Shown: positions 34,910-43,671, counted from the first letter of the stretch. The stretch is 64,000 nucleotides of DNA from Limnohabitans sp. Rim8 (GCA_945897465.1 CAMDFK010000016.1:1-64000), one strand, 5' to 3'. Made by a program: numbers and translations. Notes: generated from the sequence alone by a model not told the origin.

Positions 34910-36301
34910 ATGGATTTGACACTCGTGGCCTTGCTGGCCTTCACGCTGCTGAGTTTTGTTTGGATCGGGCTTCGAGCAGGTGCAGAAAAGGGCAGCTTTG
35001 ACGATTACATCACTGCACGCAATTCACAATCGGCTTTCACCCTGACCTTGTCCTTTGTGGCGTCTGGGCTGGGCGCGTGGATTTTGTTTGTGCCACCAGA
35101 AATTGGCGCCTTTGTAGGCCCCATTGGCTTGGCAGGTTATGCGGTGGCCGCTGCGCTTCCTTTCTTGATTTTGGTCTGGTTTGGCCCCGCCATCCGTCAG
35201 CGCATGCCGCAAGGCCGAAGCTTGGCAGAATATGCCGAGCTGCGATTTGGTCCCCTGATGCGCTACTGGCTGACCGGCTTGTCGTTGTTGTACATGCTGT
35301 GCTTTATCACTGCAGAGCTCACGGCCCTGTCCGCCATTGCCGGGTTAACAGGCCAACTACCCGGGCACTGGGTCATGGCCGCTGTCGTGCTCACCACACT
35401 GCTCTACACCAGCTTGGGCGGCTTGAGGGCCAGCATGGCCACCGACCGCCTTCAGGGCTGGCTGGTTTTGGGGCTGGTTCTGACCGTCTGTGCCAGCATT
35501 GCCCTGTACACCTTCGAATCGCCAACCCCACTCTCCGCCCCTCCCGCCATTCCACTGGCACCCGGCTTGGGTGTTGCCTTGACTTTGGTCATCGCCGTGG
35601 CAGCGGCCAACTTGTTCCATCAGGGCTATTGGCAACGCATCTGGTCAGCCCAAGACGACCGCGCCCTGAAAACCGGTTCACTCTGGGCCGCCCTCATCAC
35701 CATGGTTGTGATTGCGATGGTCGGTGGCTTGGGCATGCTCACCATGATGCTGGGCCAAAACCCTGGGCAACCACCCGCGCCGTTCTTTGTCCTGATTGGT
35801 CACACCAGCCCCTGGCTGGCCGCCACCGTCATGGTCTTGGCCACCGCGCTGGTGGCCTCCTCTGTCGACTCTTTGCAAAATGCCCTCGCATCGCTGCTGG
35901 TCACCTTTCGCCATCAAAATGGCAGCACCTCCATTTTGCAAGCCCGATGGCTGACCGTTTTGCTGATGCTTCCCGTCTTTGGGGTCGCACTTCAGGGCGT
36001 ATCGGTTTTGCGCATTTTTTTGGTGGCCGATTTGCTGTGTGCCACGGCTGTTGTTCCTGTTCTTTTGGGCTTTTGGAAACGCATGACACCGTTGAGCGCC
36101 ATCACAGGGTGTGTTGCCGGACTCGTCGGTGCCGTCGTGCCGGGCTGGATCGAAACCGGTGACTGGATGGCCGGACTGCTCCTGGCCAGCTTTCCAAACA
36201 ACACACCCACACTGGGTCCCTTCGCCGGTGCTCTTTTGGCATCCACCATGGCAACCCTTATGGTAGCTTTTGGACCTGGCACCACAAAGAGAACAGCCTA
36301 A
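34910..36301 (+). CDS. Sodium:solute symporter family transporter, candidate thiamine-precursor importer
   Basis: A 463-residue protein with about 13 transmembrane helices. SSS features are FDDYITARNSQSAFTLTLSF, FVASGLGAWILFVPPEIGAF and ALVASSVDSLQNALASLL, whose Ser-Ser-Val-Asp resembles the Na2-site segment. It lies 39 bases after thiD on the same strand, in the only operon with a TPP riboswitch here. By context it likely imports thiamine, HMP or the thiazole. SSS-type transporters in TPP-regulated operons (called ThiV) have been proposed as HMP carriers. Family is confident, substrate is inference. Confidence 0.85.
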   Translation: MDLTLVALLAFTLLSFVWIGLRAGAEKGSFDDYITARNSQSAFTLTLSFVASGLGAWILFVPPEIGAFVGPIGLAGYAVAAALPFLILVWFGPAIRQRMPQGRSLAEYAELRFGPLMRYWLTGLSLLYMLCFITAELTALSAIAGLTGQLPGHWVMAAVVLTTLLYTSLGGLRASMATDRLQGWLVLGLVLTVCASIALYTFESPTPLSAPPAIPLAPGLGVALTLVIAVAAANLFHQGYWQRIWSAQDDRALKTGSLWAALITMVVIAMVGGLGMLTMMLGQNPGQPPAPFFVLIGHTSPWLAATVMVLATALVASSVDSLQNALASLLVTFRHQNGSTSILQARWLTVLLMLPVFGVALQGVSVLRIFLVADLLCATAVVPVLLGFWKRMTPLSAITGCVAGLVGAVVPGWIETGDWMAGLLLASFPNNTPTLGPFAGALLASTMATLMVAFGPGTTKRTA

Positions 36302-36399
36302 GCACCGAGCAGAAACTGCCTCGCGCCACACCTTCAAAACAGTGCGCATGAAAATTCAAAAAACTTGCGCCCCCTCTCAAAACAGCCCAAAAAGCACTC

Positions 36400-36405
36400 T
36401 ATAAT
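36400..36405 (+). promoter_or_regulatory. -10 element TATAAT of tRNA-Asn
   Basis: A perfect sigma-70 -10 hexamer 10 bases before the 5' end of tRNA-Asn. No good -35 hexamer is seen at the usual 17-base spacing. Confidence 0.55.
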
Positions 36406-36415
36406 CAGACTCCGT

Positions 36416-36491
36416 TCCTCAATAGCTCAGTCGGTAGAGCGCCGGACTGTTAATCCGTAGGTCCCTGGTTCGAGCCCAGGTTGAGGAGCCA
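36416..36491 (+). tRNA. tRNA-Asn (anticodon GTT)
   Basis: A 76-base cloverleaf. The acceptor arms TCCTCAA and TTGAGGA pair fully. The anticodon stem CCGGA/TCCGT-type arm encloses loop CTGTTAA with anticodon GTT at 36449-36451. The T-arm has TTCGAGC flanked by CCTGG and CCAGG. The CCA end is encoded (36489-36491). Confidence 0.98.
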
Positions 36492-36513
36492 AATTTTTTT
36501 TGGTTCAGTCATC

Positions 36514-36540
36514 AAAAAAGGCCCTGTTAGGGCCTTTTTT
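36514..36540. terminator. Bidirectional intrinsic terminator for tRNA-Asn and scoB
   Basis: AAAAAAGGCCCT, loop GTT, AGGGCCTTTTTT: a 6-base GC stem flanked by A and T runs on both sides. It can end transcription of the tRNA from the left and of scoB from the right, which converge here. Confidence 0.9.
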
Positions 36541-36557
36541 GATGTACGAAAACGCGA

Positions 36558-37199
36558 TCAAAAGATCAGTTTCACGCCCGTCTTGCTTTGCAGCTGTTCA
36601 GGGCTCACGCCCGGGGCCAGCTCGACGACTTTGAGGCCAGCGTCCGTCACATCCATCACGGCCAGATCGGTGATGATGCGGTCGACCACGCCCTTGCCGG
36701 TCAGGGGCAAGGTGCACTCGGGCAGGATCTTCATGTCTTCGGTGCCGTCTTTCTTCTTGGCGACGTGCTCCATCAGGATGATCACGCGCTTGACGCCCGC
36801 CACCAGATCCATCGCGCCGCCCATGCCCTTGACCATCTTGCCGGGGATCATCCAGTTGGCCAGATCGCCCTTGTCGGTCACCTGCATCGCGCCCAGGATG
36901 GACAGGTTGATCTTGCCGCCGCGGATCATGGCAAACGACTGCTCGCTGCCAAAGATCGACGAGCCTTTGATGGTCGTCACCGTCTGCTTGCCTGCGTTGA
37001 TCAGGTCGGCGTCAACTTCATCTTCGGTCGGAAACGGGCCAATGCCCAGCATGCCGTTTTCGCTTTGCAGCCAGACTTCCTTGTCGGCGGGCACAAAGTT
37101 GGCCACCAGCGTGGGGATGCCGATGCCCAGGTTCACGTAGAAACCGTCTTCCAGTTCGTGGGCCGCACGGGCGGCCATTTGGTCTTGACTCCAGCTCAT
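36558..37199 (-). CDS. scoB: 3-oxoacid CoA-transferase subunit B
   Basis: A 213-residue beta subunit of succinyl-CoA:3-ketoacid CoA transferase. [18 protein letters not shown] is the CoA-binding N-terminus and [12 protein letters not shown] has the catalytic Glu that forms the CoA thioester. [19 protein letters not shown] is a family block. It moves CoA from succinyl-CoA to acetoacetate for ketone-body or PHB-derived acetoacetate use. ATG 37199 starts just after the scoA stop. It ends at a bidirectional terminator. Confidence 0.95.
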   Translation of the reverse strand: MSWSQDQMAARAAHELEDGFYVNLGIGIPTLVANFVPADKEVWLQSENGMLGIGPFPTEDEVDADLINAGKQTVTTIKGSSIFGSEQSFAMIRGGKINLSILGAMQVTDKGDLANWMIPGKMVKGMGGAMDLVAGVKRVIILMEHVAKKKDGTEDMKILPECTLPLTGKGVVDRIITDLAVMDVTDAGLKVVELAPGVSPEQLQSKTGVKLIF

Positions 37200-37200
37200 A

Positions 37201-37908
37201 TCAAACTCCCGCCTTTTCAGTGATGGTGCGTTTCTCGATGCGCTTTTCCGGCTTCGTGTTGAGCACGATGCGGTGCACATAAATGCCAGGCAAGTGCACG
37301 CTGTCGGGGTGCATGTCGCCGGTTTCCACAATCTCTTCGACCTCGACCACACAAATCTTGCCGGCCATTGCGACTGCGGGGTTGAAGTTGCGCGAGGTGT
37401 AACGGAACTGCAGGTTGCCGGACTTGTCGGCGCGGTGCGCTTTGACCAGCGACACATCAGGCACCAAAGAGCGCTCCATCACATAGGTCTCGCCATCGAA
37501 CTCGCGCAGCTCTTTGCCTTCGGCCACCAGCGTCCCCACACCGGTCTTGGTGAAGAACGCCGGGATGCCTGCACCGCCCGCACGCAGCTTCTCGGCCAGT
37601 GTGCCTTGCGGCGTGAATTCCAGGGCCAGCTCACCTGCCAAATACTGGCGCTCAAACTCTTTGTTTTCGCCCACGTAGGACGAAATCATCTTCTTGATCT
37701 GGCGGGTCTGCAGCAGCAAGCCCAGACCAAAGTCGTCCACGCCCGCGTTGTTGGAAATCGCGGTCAGGTTTTGCACACCGCTGTCGCGCAATGCCGCAAT
37801 CAAAGCTTCGGGGATGCCGCACAGGCCAAAGCCGCCCACGCCAATGAGTTGACCATCAGCCACGATGCCCTTCAAGGCCTCGGCTGCGGAGGGATAAATC
37901 TTGTTCAC
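37201..37908 (-). CDS. scoA: 3-oxoacid CoA-transferase subunit A
   Basis: A 235-residue alpha subunit, starting [19 protein letters not shown]. The glycine-rich block [20 protein letters not shown] and [21 protein letters not shown]-type region ([19 protein letters not shown]) are typical. GTG 37908 is chosen because GGAG lies 6 bases before it and the family begins at NKIYPSA; an ATG at 37920 would add four residues. It forms the heterodimer with ScoB, whose gene starts 2 bases on. Confidence 0.94.
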   Translation of the reverse strand: MNKIYPSAAEALKGIVADGQLIGVGGFGLCGIPEALIAALRDSGVQNLTAISNNAGVDDFGLGLLLQTRQIKKMISSYVGENKEFERQYLAGELALEFTPQGTLAEKLRAGGAGIPAFFTKTGVGTLVAEGKELREFDGETYVMERSLVPDVSLVKAHRADKSGNLQFRYTSRNFNPAVAMAGKICVVEVEEIVETGDMHPDSVHLPGIYVHRIVLNTKPEKRIEKRTITEKAGV

Positions 37909-38000
37909 GACAAACTCCATTCAGGAAAGAGAACGCTACGATACTACGTATTCAAATACGTAGTTTTTCGTAATGGTCAGCCCTCAGTCAACCGAAACAC

Positions 38001-38125
38001 TGGATCGCCTCGCTTCGCTCGCGATGACGGCGAGTCAACATCGCCCGACCATCGTCACTGCGAGCGAGGCATGGCAGTCCAAGAGGGCCAGCGATGGAGA
38101 TCAGCTTTTCCCTCGCGATGACCCC
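38001..38125. repeat. Palindromic repeat element upstream of the PAS-LuxR gene
   Basis: TGGATCGCCTCGC...GCGATGAC (38001-38028) is matched by an inverted copy GTCACTGCGAGC...GGCAGTCCA (38054-38081). A third half-site ending CTCGCGATGAC is at 38111-38121. The half-sites match those of the elements in recC and around gcvP. Unlike those, there is no internal tandem expansion. It ends 17 bases before the PAS-LuxR start. Confidence 0.85.
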
Positions 38126-38141
38126 TTTTTGACAGGTCCCC

Positions 38142-38702
38142 ATGACCAACGACATCGATTACCGCCTCGCCTTTGACTTGGCCCCCATCGGCATGGTGCT
38201 CTCGCGCAACCGCACCATGGTCGACTGCAACCAGCGCGTGTGCGAAATGTTTGGTGTCCCCCGCGAACAACTCATCGGTCAGACCTTCCAGCTGCTCTAC
38301 CCCAGCGCCGACGAATACGAGCGCACAGGCCAGCGCATCAGTCCCATCCTGAATGCAAAGGGTGTGTACTCAGACGACCGCGTGATGAAGCGCGTGGATG
38401 GCCGCTTCAAAGGAGAGACTTTTTGGTGCCATGTGACAGGCCGCGCTCTCAACCGCGAAGCCCCGCACGAAGCGGGCATTTGGACCTTTGAAGACCTGTC
38501 GGCCCGCAAACCCGTGAAAGCCGAACTCACCGCCCGCGAACGCGAGGTCGCCGCGCACCTGATGGACGGCCAAACCAGCAAAGAAATTGGCCGCGCCTTG
38601 GGCATCAGCCACCGCACCGTAGAGATCTACCGGGTGAAGCTCATGCGCAAATACCAAGCCTCTGGGGCGGCGGATCTGATTCAGAAGTTGATGCGGGGAT
38701 GA
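38142..38702 (+). CDS. PAS-LuxR transcriptional regulator without receiver domain
   Basis: A 186-residue regulator. Residues 6-115 form a PAS fold (YRLAFDLAPIGMVLSRNRTM, CNQRVCEMFGVPREQLIGQT). A LuxR-type helix-turn-helix follows from about 122: LTAREREVAAHLMDGQTSKE, then the recognition helix region GISHRTVEIYRVKLMRKY. There is no phosphoacceptor domain or kinase, so the ligand or redox signal is presumably sensed by the PAS part. It is transcribed away from scoAB and may regulate them, which is inferred only from position. Confidence 0.88.
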   Translation: MTNDIDYRLAFDLAPIGMVLSRNRTMVDCNQRVCEMFGVPREQLIGQTFQLLYPSADEYERTGQRISPILNAKGVYSDDRVMKRVDGRFKGETFWCHVTGRALNREAPHEAGIWTFEDLSARKPVKAELTAREREVAAHLMDGQTSKEIGRALGISHRTVEIYRVKLMRKYQASGAADLIQKLMRG

Positions 38703-38719
38703 GCCCACATCGGGTGAAG

Positions 38720-39142
38720 TCAATCTGCAAGCACCCAATTTTCGACCCGCAAACCTGGCACACGATCGAACTCCCGGGTGTTGTTGGTAACCAAGGTCCA
38801 GTCCTCGGCCAAGGCGTGGGCGGCCAGCCACAAATCGTTGTTGCCAATCGGCAAGCCTTGCCGCTGCAAGCTTGCGCGGACATGGCCATAGTGCTCTGCG
38901 GCGGCCATGGGCAAAGCACTGGGGCGAATCATCTGAACCAACTGGTCCAAGGTCGCCAAAGCACGTTCACGGAATTGACTTTTTTCTGCGCCAAAACGCA
39001 GCTCACCCACCGTGATGGTCGACATGGCCAGCGCCTGAAGCGGGTGCTTTTCAAAATGTTGTCGCACGGTCAGTGGCTGGCCTTTGGCAATGTAAATGCA
39101 AATGTTGGTGTCCAACAAATAGCGTTGGGCTCTGTTGGCCAT
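38720..39142 (-). CDS. vapC: PIN-domain toxin VapC (second copy)
   Basis: A 140-residue PIN ribonuclease. YLLDTNICIYIAKG gives the first Asp, TITVGELRFGAEKS the Glu, IGNNDLWLAAHAL the third acidic residue (Asp) and LVTNNTREFDRVPGL the C-terminal motif. VapC of this MvpT/FitB-like type often cuts initiator tRNA. ATG 39142 is preferred over a TTG at 39148; GAGGG precedes it inside vapB. The gene ends 17 bases from the convergent PAS-LuxR gene. Confidence 0.94.
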   Translation of the reverse strand: MANRAQRYLLDTNICIYIAKGQPLTVRQHFEKHPLQALAMSTITVGELRFGAEKSQFRERALATLDQLVQMIRPSALPMAAAEHYGHVRASLQRQGLPIGNNDLWLAAHALAEDWTLVTNNTREFDRVPGLRVENWVLAD

Positions 39143-39144
39143 GG

Positions 39145-39375
39145 TCAAAAGCCCTCGCGCTCTTGCGGCGGAGTGTCTTGCCTGCCTTCTGCCATGAAAT
39201 CAGCAGGCAAACTGCTCAACAAGTCAAACACGGCGGCGGCATGGGTAGGTACTTGCCGCAAAACGATGTCATTGCCTTGCCGAAAAATCTCGACTTGGTC
39301 AGAGTCAAATCGAAATTCTTTGGGCAAACGCACGGCTTGGCTGTTGCCTGATTGAAAAATACGAGCAAAGGTCAT
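39145..39375 (-). CDS. vapB: AbrB-type antitoxin VapB
   Basis: A 76-residue antitoxin with a swapped-hairpin AbrB/SpoVT DNA-binding start, MTFARIFQSGNSQAVRLPKE followed by FRFDSDQVEIFRQGNDIVLR. The C-terminal part (45-76) would wrap the toxin. ATG 39375 has AGGAGG 6 bases upstream. The stop lies two bases before the vapC start, the usual coupled layout. GTAGATAC (39395-39402) and GTATATAC (39408-39415) upstream are candidate autoregulatory sites. Confidence 0.93.
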   Translation of the reverse strand: MTFARIFQSGNSQAVRLPKEFRFDSDQVEIFRQGNDIVLRQVPTHAAAVFDLLSSLPADFMAEGRQDTPPQEREGF

Positions 39376-39431
39376 TGGGGCCTCCTGGTTTGATGTAGAT
39401 ACATTAAGTATATACACACCACAAAATGCGT

Positions 39432-41759
39432 CTAATCATTTGAATGGGCCATGAATGCCGCCACCCGCCGCAAATGCAGCGCCACCCCGCCAAACTGCTG
39501 CTCGATCACTGTCAGCCGTTTGAAGCCATGGCCCACGGCCAGCTCGTCGGTCATGCCCATGCCGCCGTGCAATTGCACCGCGCCCTGCCCCACCAAACGC
39601 GCCGCACGCAGCACGGTCACATGGGCCGATGACACCCGCTCGGCGCGGCGCTCGGGGCTGTTGCCCAGCACGTCGGCACATGCGCCCACCGCAGCAGCGG
39701 CTTGCACCAAGGCCAGGTACATGTCGGCCATGCGGTGTTGCAAAGCCTGAAAGGCCGCCAGGGGCTGACCAAACTGTTTGCGCTGGCGGGTGTAGTTGAG
39801 CGTGTCGCGCATCAAGGCCTGCATGACGCCCACGGCCTCGGCACCTGCGGCCAGCGTGGCGGTATCCCAAGCTTGCGTGAGCACGGGCAGGGCATCGCCT
39901 TGACCGATGAGGGCACTCACTGGCGTTTGGTCAAACGCCAGTTCAGCCGCCCAAGCGCCGTCGATCAAGCGCACATCACGGTGCTGCACCCCGCTGGCTG
40001 CGGGGTCGAGCAAACAGATGCGCAGCTGGCCTGCATCGTCTCGTGCGCTCACCAGCCAGTGCGTGGCTCCGGGTGCGCCACGCACCAGGGATTTGCGCCC
40101 GCTGATGTGCACCTGGCCGTTCGACTTGTTCAAACGGGTCTGCACCCAACTCAAATCCGTGCGCCCGGCTGGCTCCAAGGCCGCCACGGCCAAACGCACT
40201 TGGCCCTCGGCCAGGCCTTGCAGCAGCGCATCGGCCGCAGGGTCATCCAGCGCCTGCAGCAAGTTGGCACCCAGCACGGCAGAGCTGCTGTAAGGCTCGG
40301 CCACCAAAGCCGCTCCCAGGGCTTGGCAGATCAGCAGCTGCTCGGGCAAACCGCCACCCATGCCCCCCAGGTGTTCTGGCAATGCCGCACCCAAAAGGCC
40401 CAGCTCGTGCGCCAAACCATGCCACAGCGGAGCCATCGCCTCAGGCGTGGCGATCATTGGCGCCCGCTTGTCAAACGGCCATTTGTCTTGCAGCCAGCCT
40501 TGCAGACTGGCCACGAGCATGGCCTGTGTCTCGTCCAGTGGCAGCACAGGCTCCAACACCTCGGCCCCCAGAACATGGCGTGCGATCAGGTTGCGCTGCA
40601 CTTCGTTGGTGCCGCCATAAATCGAGGCGGCGCGGTCGTTCAAGTAAGCCCGGGTGGCAAACACCGACTCTTCAGGCACAGGCAAAGCGTGGGCAGATGC
40701 CTCCTCGATGGTCAGGCTGCTGGCGCCATAGGGTCCTGCAATGTCCAGGCCCAGTTCGGTCAGGTGCTGTTTGAGCTCGGTGGCCAGAACCTTGCCCATG
40801 GACGGCGCAGCGGGCATCCAAGCGGGCTGCGTGCCGCCGCCAATGCGGGCGGTCAGCACCTCTTGTTCCCAAGCGTGCAAGGCGTCGATGCGGCACTGCG
40901 CATTGGCCAAGCTCAGGGCGATGTCTTCGTGCTCGGTTTCCGACGCGCCTTGCGCAAAGGCTTCTTGCAAGGACTCGCGTAAGCGGGCCAGGCGGCCCCG
41001 CAAGAACGGCGCAGATGAGCCACCCCGCTCGTGCTCCAGCAAAAATTTGGCGATCGTCCAGCCTTGGTTTTCTTCGCCGATCAGCGCATCAGCGGGCACG
41101 CGGGCCTCGTCAAAAAAGACCTGGTTGAATTCGTGGTCGCCCGAGATGCTGACGATCGGGCGGATCTGGATGCCCGGGTTGTTCAGCTCGAACATCAAAA
41201 AGCTGATGCCTTGCTGCGGTTTGCCACTGTTGTCGGTGCGCACCAAGCAAAACATGTGCGTGGCGCGGTGGGCGTGGGTGGTCCAGATTTTAGAGCCGTT
41301 GATGACCCACTCGTTGCCCTCGCGGCGGGCGCGGCATTGCAGCGATGCGAGGTCGGAACCCGAACCCGGCTCGCTGTAGCCCTGGCACCAGTAACTCACA
41401 CCGTTGCGGATGTCCGCGAGCCAGCGCTCTTTTTGGGCCTGCGTGCCAAACGCCACCAGCACCGGCGCGGCCATCACCAACCCTAGGGGTGAAACTTTGG
41501 GGGCGTCGGCTGCCGCCATCTCACTGGCAAAAATGTCGTGCTGCCTGGGCGTCCAGGCGCAGCCACCCCATTCCACCGGCCAGTGCGGCGCAGCCCAGCC
41601 GCGCTTGGCCAGCACCCGCTGCCAAGGAATGCCAACCTCGTAGTCCGAAAAAATGCCCGAGGTGCGGCGCCCGCCAAGGCGAATCTCATCGGTCAACTCG
41701 GCCGCCAAAAAGGCGCGTACTTCGTCACGAAAAGCCAGTTCGTCTTTGCTCAAGTTCAT
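39432..41759 (-). CDS. Acyl-CoA dehydrogenase with two fused ACAD domains
   Basis: A 775-residue protein containing two acyl-CoA dehydrogenase units. The first (1-400) has QGYSEPGSGSDLASLQCRA, the flavin-binding SKIWTTHAHRATHMFCLVRT region and IYGGTNEVQRNLIARHVLG. The second (about 405-775) is more diverged and has TLNYTRQRKQFGQPLAAFQA and VQLHGGMGMTDELAVGH. Some actinobacterial enzymes need two unlike ACAD subunits (for example FadE28-FadE29); here both are in one chain. It oxidises an acyl-CoA to enoyl-CoA and passes electrons to ETF, consistent with ETF-QO at 46042. Substrate unknown. Confidence 0.92.
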   Translation of the reverse strand: MNLSKDELAFRDEVRAFLAAELTDEIRLGGRRTSGIFSDYEVGIPWQRVLAKRGWAAPHWPVEWGGCAWTPRQHDIFASEMAAADAPKVSPLGLVMAAPVLVAFGTQAQKERWLADIRNGVSYWCQGYSEPGSGSDLASLQCRARREGNEWVINGSKIWTTHAHRATHMFCLVRTDNSGKPQQGISFLMFELNNPGIQIRPIVSISGDHEFNQVFFDEARVPADALIGEENQGWTIAKFLLEHERGGSSAPFLRGRLARLRESLQEAFAQGASETEHEDIALSLANAQCRIDALHAWEQEVLTARIGGGTQPAWMPAAPSMGKVLATELKQHLTELGLDIAGPYGASSLTIEEASAHALPVPEESVFATRAYLNDRAASIYGGTNEVQRNLIARHVLGAEVLEPVLPLDETQAMLVASLQGWLQDKWPFDKRAPMIATPEAMAPLWHGLAHELGLLGAALPEHLGGMGGGLPEQLLICQALGAALVAEPYSSSAVLGANLLQALDDPAADALLQGLAEGQVRLAVAALEPAGRTDLSWVQTRLNKSNGQVHISGRKSLVRGAPGATHWLVSARDDAGQLRICLLDPAASGVQHRDVRLIDGAWAAELAFDQTPVSALIGQGDALPVLTQAWDTATLAAGAEAVGVMQALMRDTLNYTRQRKQFGQPLAAFQALQHRMADMYLALVQAAAAVGACADVLGNSPERRAERVSSAHVTVLRAARLVGQGAVQLHGGMGMTDELAVGHGFKRLTVIEQQFGGVALHLRRVAAFMAHSND

Positions 41760-41917
41760 GGGGTCTTCGCTCCAAGAGTCAGTTTCAGTTGCCCAATGGC
41801 AGCTGGAAAAATGTGGGAATCAGCAGACAAGGTCACGCATCAACACGGCCAAATCACGGTGCCCTGCCCGTTGATGGAACGGTCCAGTGCACGTTCCTCA
41901 ACCAGCACCGAGTTCAA

Positions 41918-42331
41918 TCAGCCCAAAGACTCGACCACCTCGGTGACGCTGCGAAAGGCATCGATGGCGGTGGGAAAGCCGCAATAAACGGTGGCGTGCA
42001 GCATCACTTCACGCAGCTCTTCGGGCGTCGCCCCGTTGTTGATGGCACCGCGCACATGGGCTTTGAGTTCTTGCTGCTTTCCTTGTGCAGCGAGCATGGC
42101 CACAGTGATGAGGCTGCGGGTTTTCAAGTCCAGGCCAGGGCGTTGCCAGACGTTGCCCCAGGCATTGGCCGTGATGAACGCCTGCATGGGCATGGTGAAG
42201 TCGGTGGCGGCGCCCAGGGCGCGGTCCACGTATTCGGCGCCCATGACCTGGCTGCGGGTGTTCAGTCCGGCCTGAAAGGCTGCGTCATCGGCATGGGCGG
42301 CGCGGGCATTTTCAATCGGTGTTTGAGACAT
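41918..42331 (-). CDS. Carboxymuconolactone decarboxylase-family protein (PcaC-like)
   Basis: A 137-residue AhpD-fold protein of the CMD group. LKTRSLITVAMLAAQGKQQE and HVRGAINNGATPEELREVML are typical of 4-carboxymuconolactone decarboxylases, followed by HATVYCGFPTAIDAF. It lacks the CxxC of AhpD peroxidases. True PcaC acts in the protocatechuate branch of the beta-ketoadipate pathway, but no other pca gene is here, so the exact reaction is uncertain. It lies 158 bases upstream of the fused dehydrogenase on the same strand. Confidence 0.85.
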   Translation of the reverse strand: MSQTPIENARAAHADDAAFQAGLNTRSQVMGAEYVDRALGAATDFTMPMQAFITANAWGNVWQRPGLDLKTRSLITVAMLAAQGKQQELKAHVRGAINNGATPEELREVMLHATVYCGFPTAIDAFRSVTEVVESLG

Positions 42332-42388
42332 GACAGCTTCCTTTAAGAGCCATGAGCATAATCAAAACCTTGGCCACCAGGAGACACC

Positions 42389-42997
42389 ATGAGCACACCC
42401 ACTTCAACACGCTACCCCGCCCCCGAAATCAAGGACTTGCCCGACGACATCCAAGCCAAGGTGCTCGAAGTTCAAGAAAAAGCCGGTTTTGTACCGAATG
42501 TGTTCTTGGCCTTTGCCCGACGCCCGGCCGAATGGCGTGCCTTCTTCGCCTACCACGATGCGCTGATGGTGCCGGAGTCCGTGGGGCGCGAGAGTGGCCT
42601 GAGCAAAGGCGATCGGGAGATGATCGTGACCACCACCAGCGCGGCCAACCACTGCCTGTATTGCGTCGTGGCGCACGGCGCGATCTTGCGCATTTACGAA
42701 AAGAAGCCGCTGGTGGCCGATCAAGTCGCCATCAACCACCGCAAAGCCGACATCAGCCCACGCCAACGCGCCATGCTCGACTTTGCCCTCAAGGTCTGCA
42801 ACCAGTCGCATGAAGTGGAAGAAGCCGACTTTGCCGCCCTGCATGCCCACGGCTTCAACGACGAAGACATCTGGGACATCGCCGCCATCACCGCTTTCTT
42901 TGGCCTGTCTAACCGCATGGCCAGTTTCAGCGGCATGATGCCCAACCCCGAGTTTTATTTGATGGGCCGCGCACCCAAGGCCAAACCCGCCGCCTGA
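42389..42997 (+). CDS. Peroxidase-related AhpD-like protein
   Basis: A 202-residue alkylhydroperoxidase-like protein. The redox motif is Cys89-Leu-Tyr-Cys92 with His96 (NHCLYCVVAHGA), matching the AhpD core CxxC-x3-H. Family blocks VFLAFARRPAEWRAFFAYHD and ITAFFGLSNRMASF are also present. Proteins of this type reduce peroxides, though the physiological role is rarely known. Divergent from the CMD gene; its 3' end overlaps the convergent TetR gene by 43 bases. Confidence 0.88.
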   Translation: MSTPTSTRYPAPEIKDLPDDIQAKVLEVQEKAGFVPNVFLAFARRPAEWRAFFAYHDALMVPESVGRESGLSKGDREMIVTTTSAANHCLYCVVAHGAILRIYEKKPLVADQVAINHRKADISPRQRAMLDFALKVCNQSHEVEEADFAALHAHGFNDEDIWDIAAITAFFGLSNRMASFSGMMPNPEFYLMGRAPKAKPAA

Positions 42998-43671
42998 TGG
43001 GCCTCAGGCCTGGCCAGCAAAGCCCAAGCCATTTGGGTCAGCGCCTGCTCAAACGCGGGACTGCCCAAGAGGGGTGACTTTTCCAGGCTGGCACTGCGCA
43101 AGGTGCCAATCACCGATCGCGTCAGCACAAACATTTGGGCCGTGCTGGGCGTTTGCAGGGCCGGGTGGTCTATGCGTTCAAAAAACACGGCCAGTCGGTC
43201 GGCCACCTGTCGCACAGCGCTGGCCGTTTCTTCGGGCTTTTCCAGAGTCCAGCACAGGTGAATCAGGCTTTGGCTCAAACCCTTACCTGTGGCAAAACCC
43301 CGCACCAAGATGCGAATGGCCTTGCCCAGCAACTCGCGGCCGTCCAGCGCTCGCACATCGGGCAGGTTTTCCAGCTCACTCAGGTAGCGGCCCAACTCTT
43401 GCAATACCATGCCCTGCCCTTTAGCCGCCATGGCCTGCACCAGCACCTCTTTGCTTGGGAAGTATTGGTAGAGCGTGCCAATCGAAAAACCGGCGGCAGC
43501 GGCCACTTTGTTGGTGGTCAAACCGGCCTCGCCTTCTTTGTCCAAAATCTGAGCAGCGGCCTTGAACAAGGTTTGCATGGTCTGCTGCGCCCGCGCCTGC
43601 GAGGGCTGGCGACGCAGGCTGGCTGGGGCTTGCGGCAGAGAAGATGCCTTGTTGGGTTTGGCTGCGGCCAT
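42955..43671 (-). CDS. TetR-family transcriptional regulator
   Basis: A 238-residue regulator. The N-terminal helix-turn-helix (about 28-75) reads TMQTLFKAAAQILDKEGEAG, then TTNKVAAAAGFSIGTLYQYF with PSKEVLVQAM after it. The C-terminal half is a variable ligand domain. It starts at ATG 43671, divergent from the metal-dependent hydrolase gene with a 100-base spacer holding an inverted repeat. In this context of acyl-CoA genes it may sense an acyl-CoA. The 3' end overlaps the AhpD-like gene by 43 bases. Confidence 0.92.
   Translation of the reverse strand: MAAAKPNKASSLPQAPASLRRQPSQARAQQTMQTLFKAAAQILDKEGEAGLTTNKVAAAAGFSIGTLYQYFPSKEVLVQAMAAKGQGMVLQELGRYLSELENLPDVRALDGRELLGKAIRILVRGFATGKGLSQSLIHLCWTLEKPEETASAVRQVADRLAVFFERIDHPALQTPSTAQMFVLTRSVIGTLRSASLEKSPLLGSPAFEQALTQMAWALLARPEAHQAAGLALGARPIK

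Noticed and set aside
41876-41897. GGAACG-N10-CGTTCC hairpin after the CMD-family gene
   Set aside because: No T-run on either strand, short arms and no positional conservation to judge from; not enough to call a terminator.
41918-42331. Naming the CMD-family gene pcaC
   Set aside because: No other beta-ketoadipate gene is in the window, and CMD-fold proteins have many roles.
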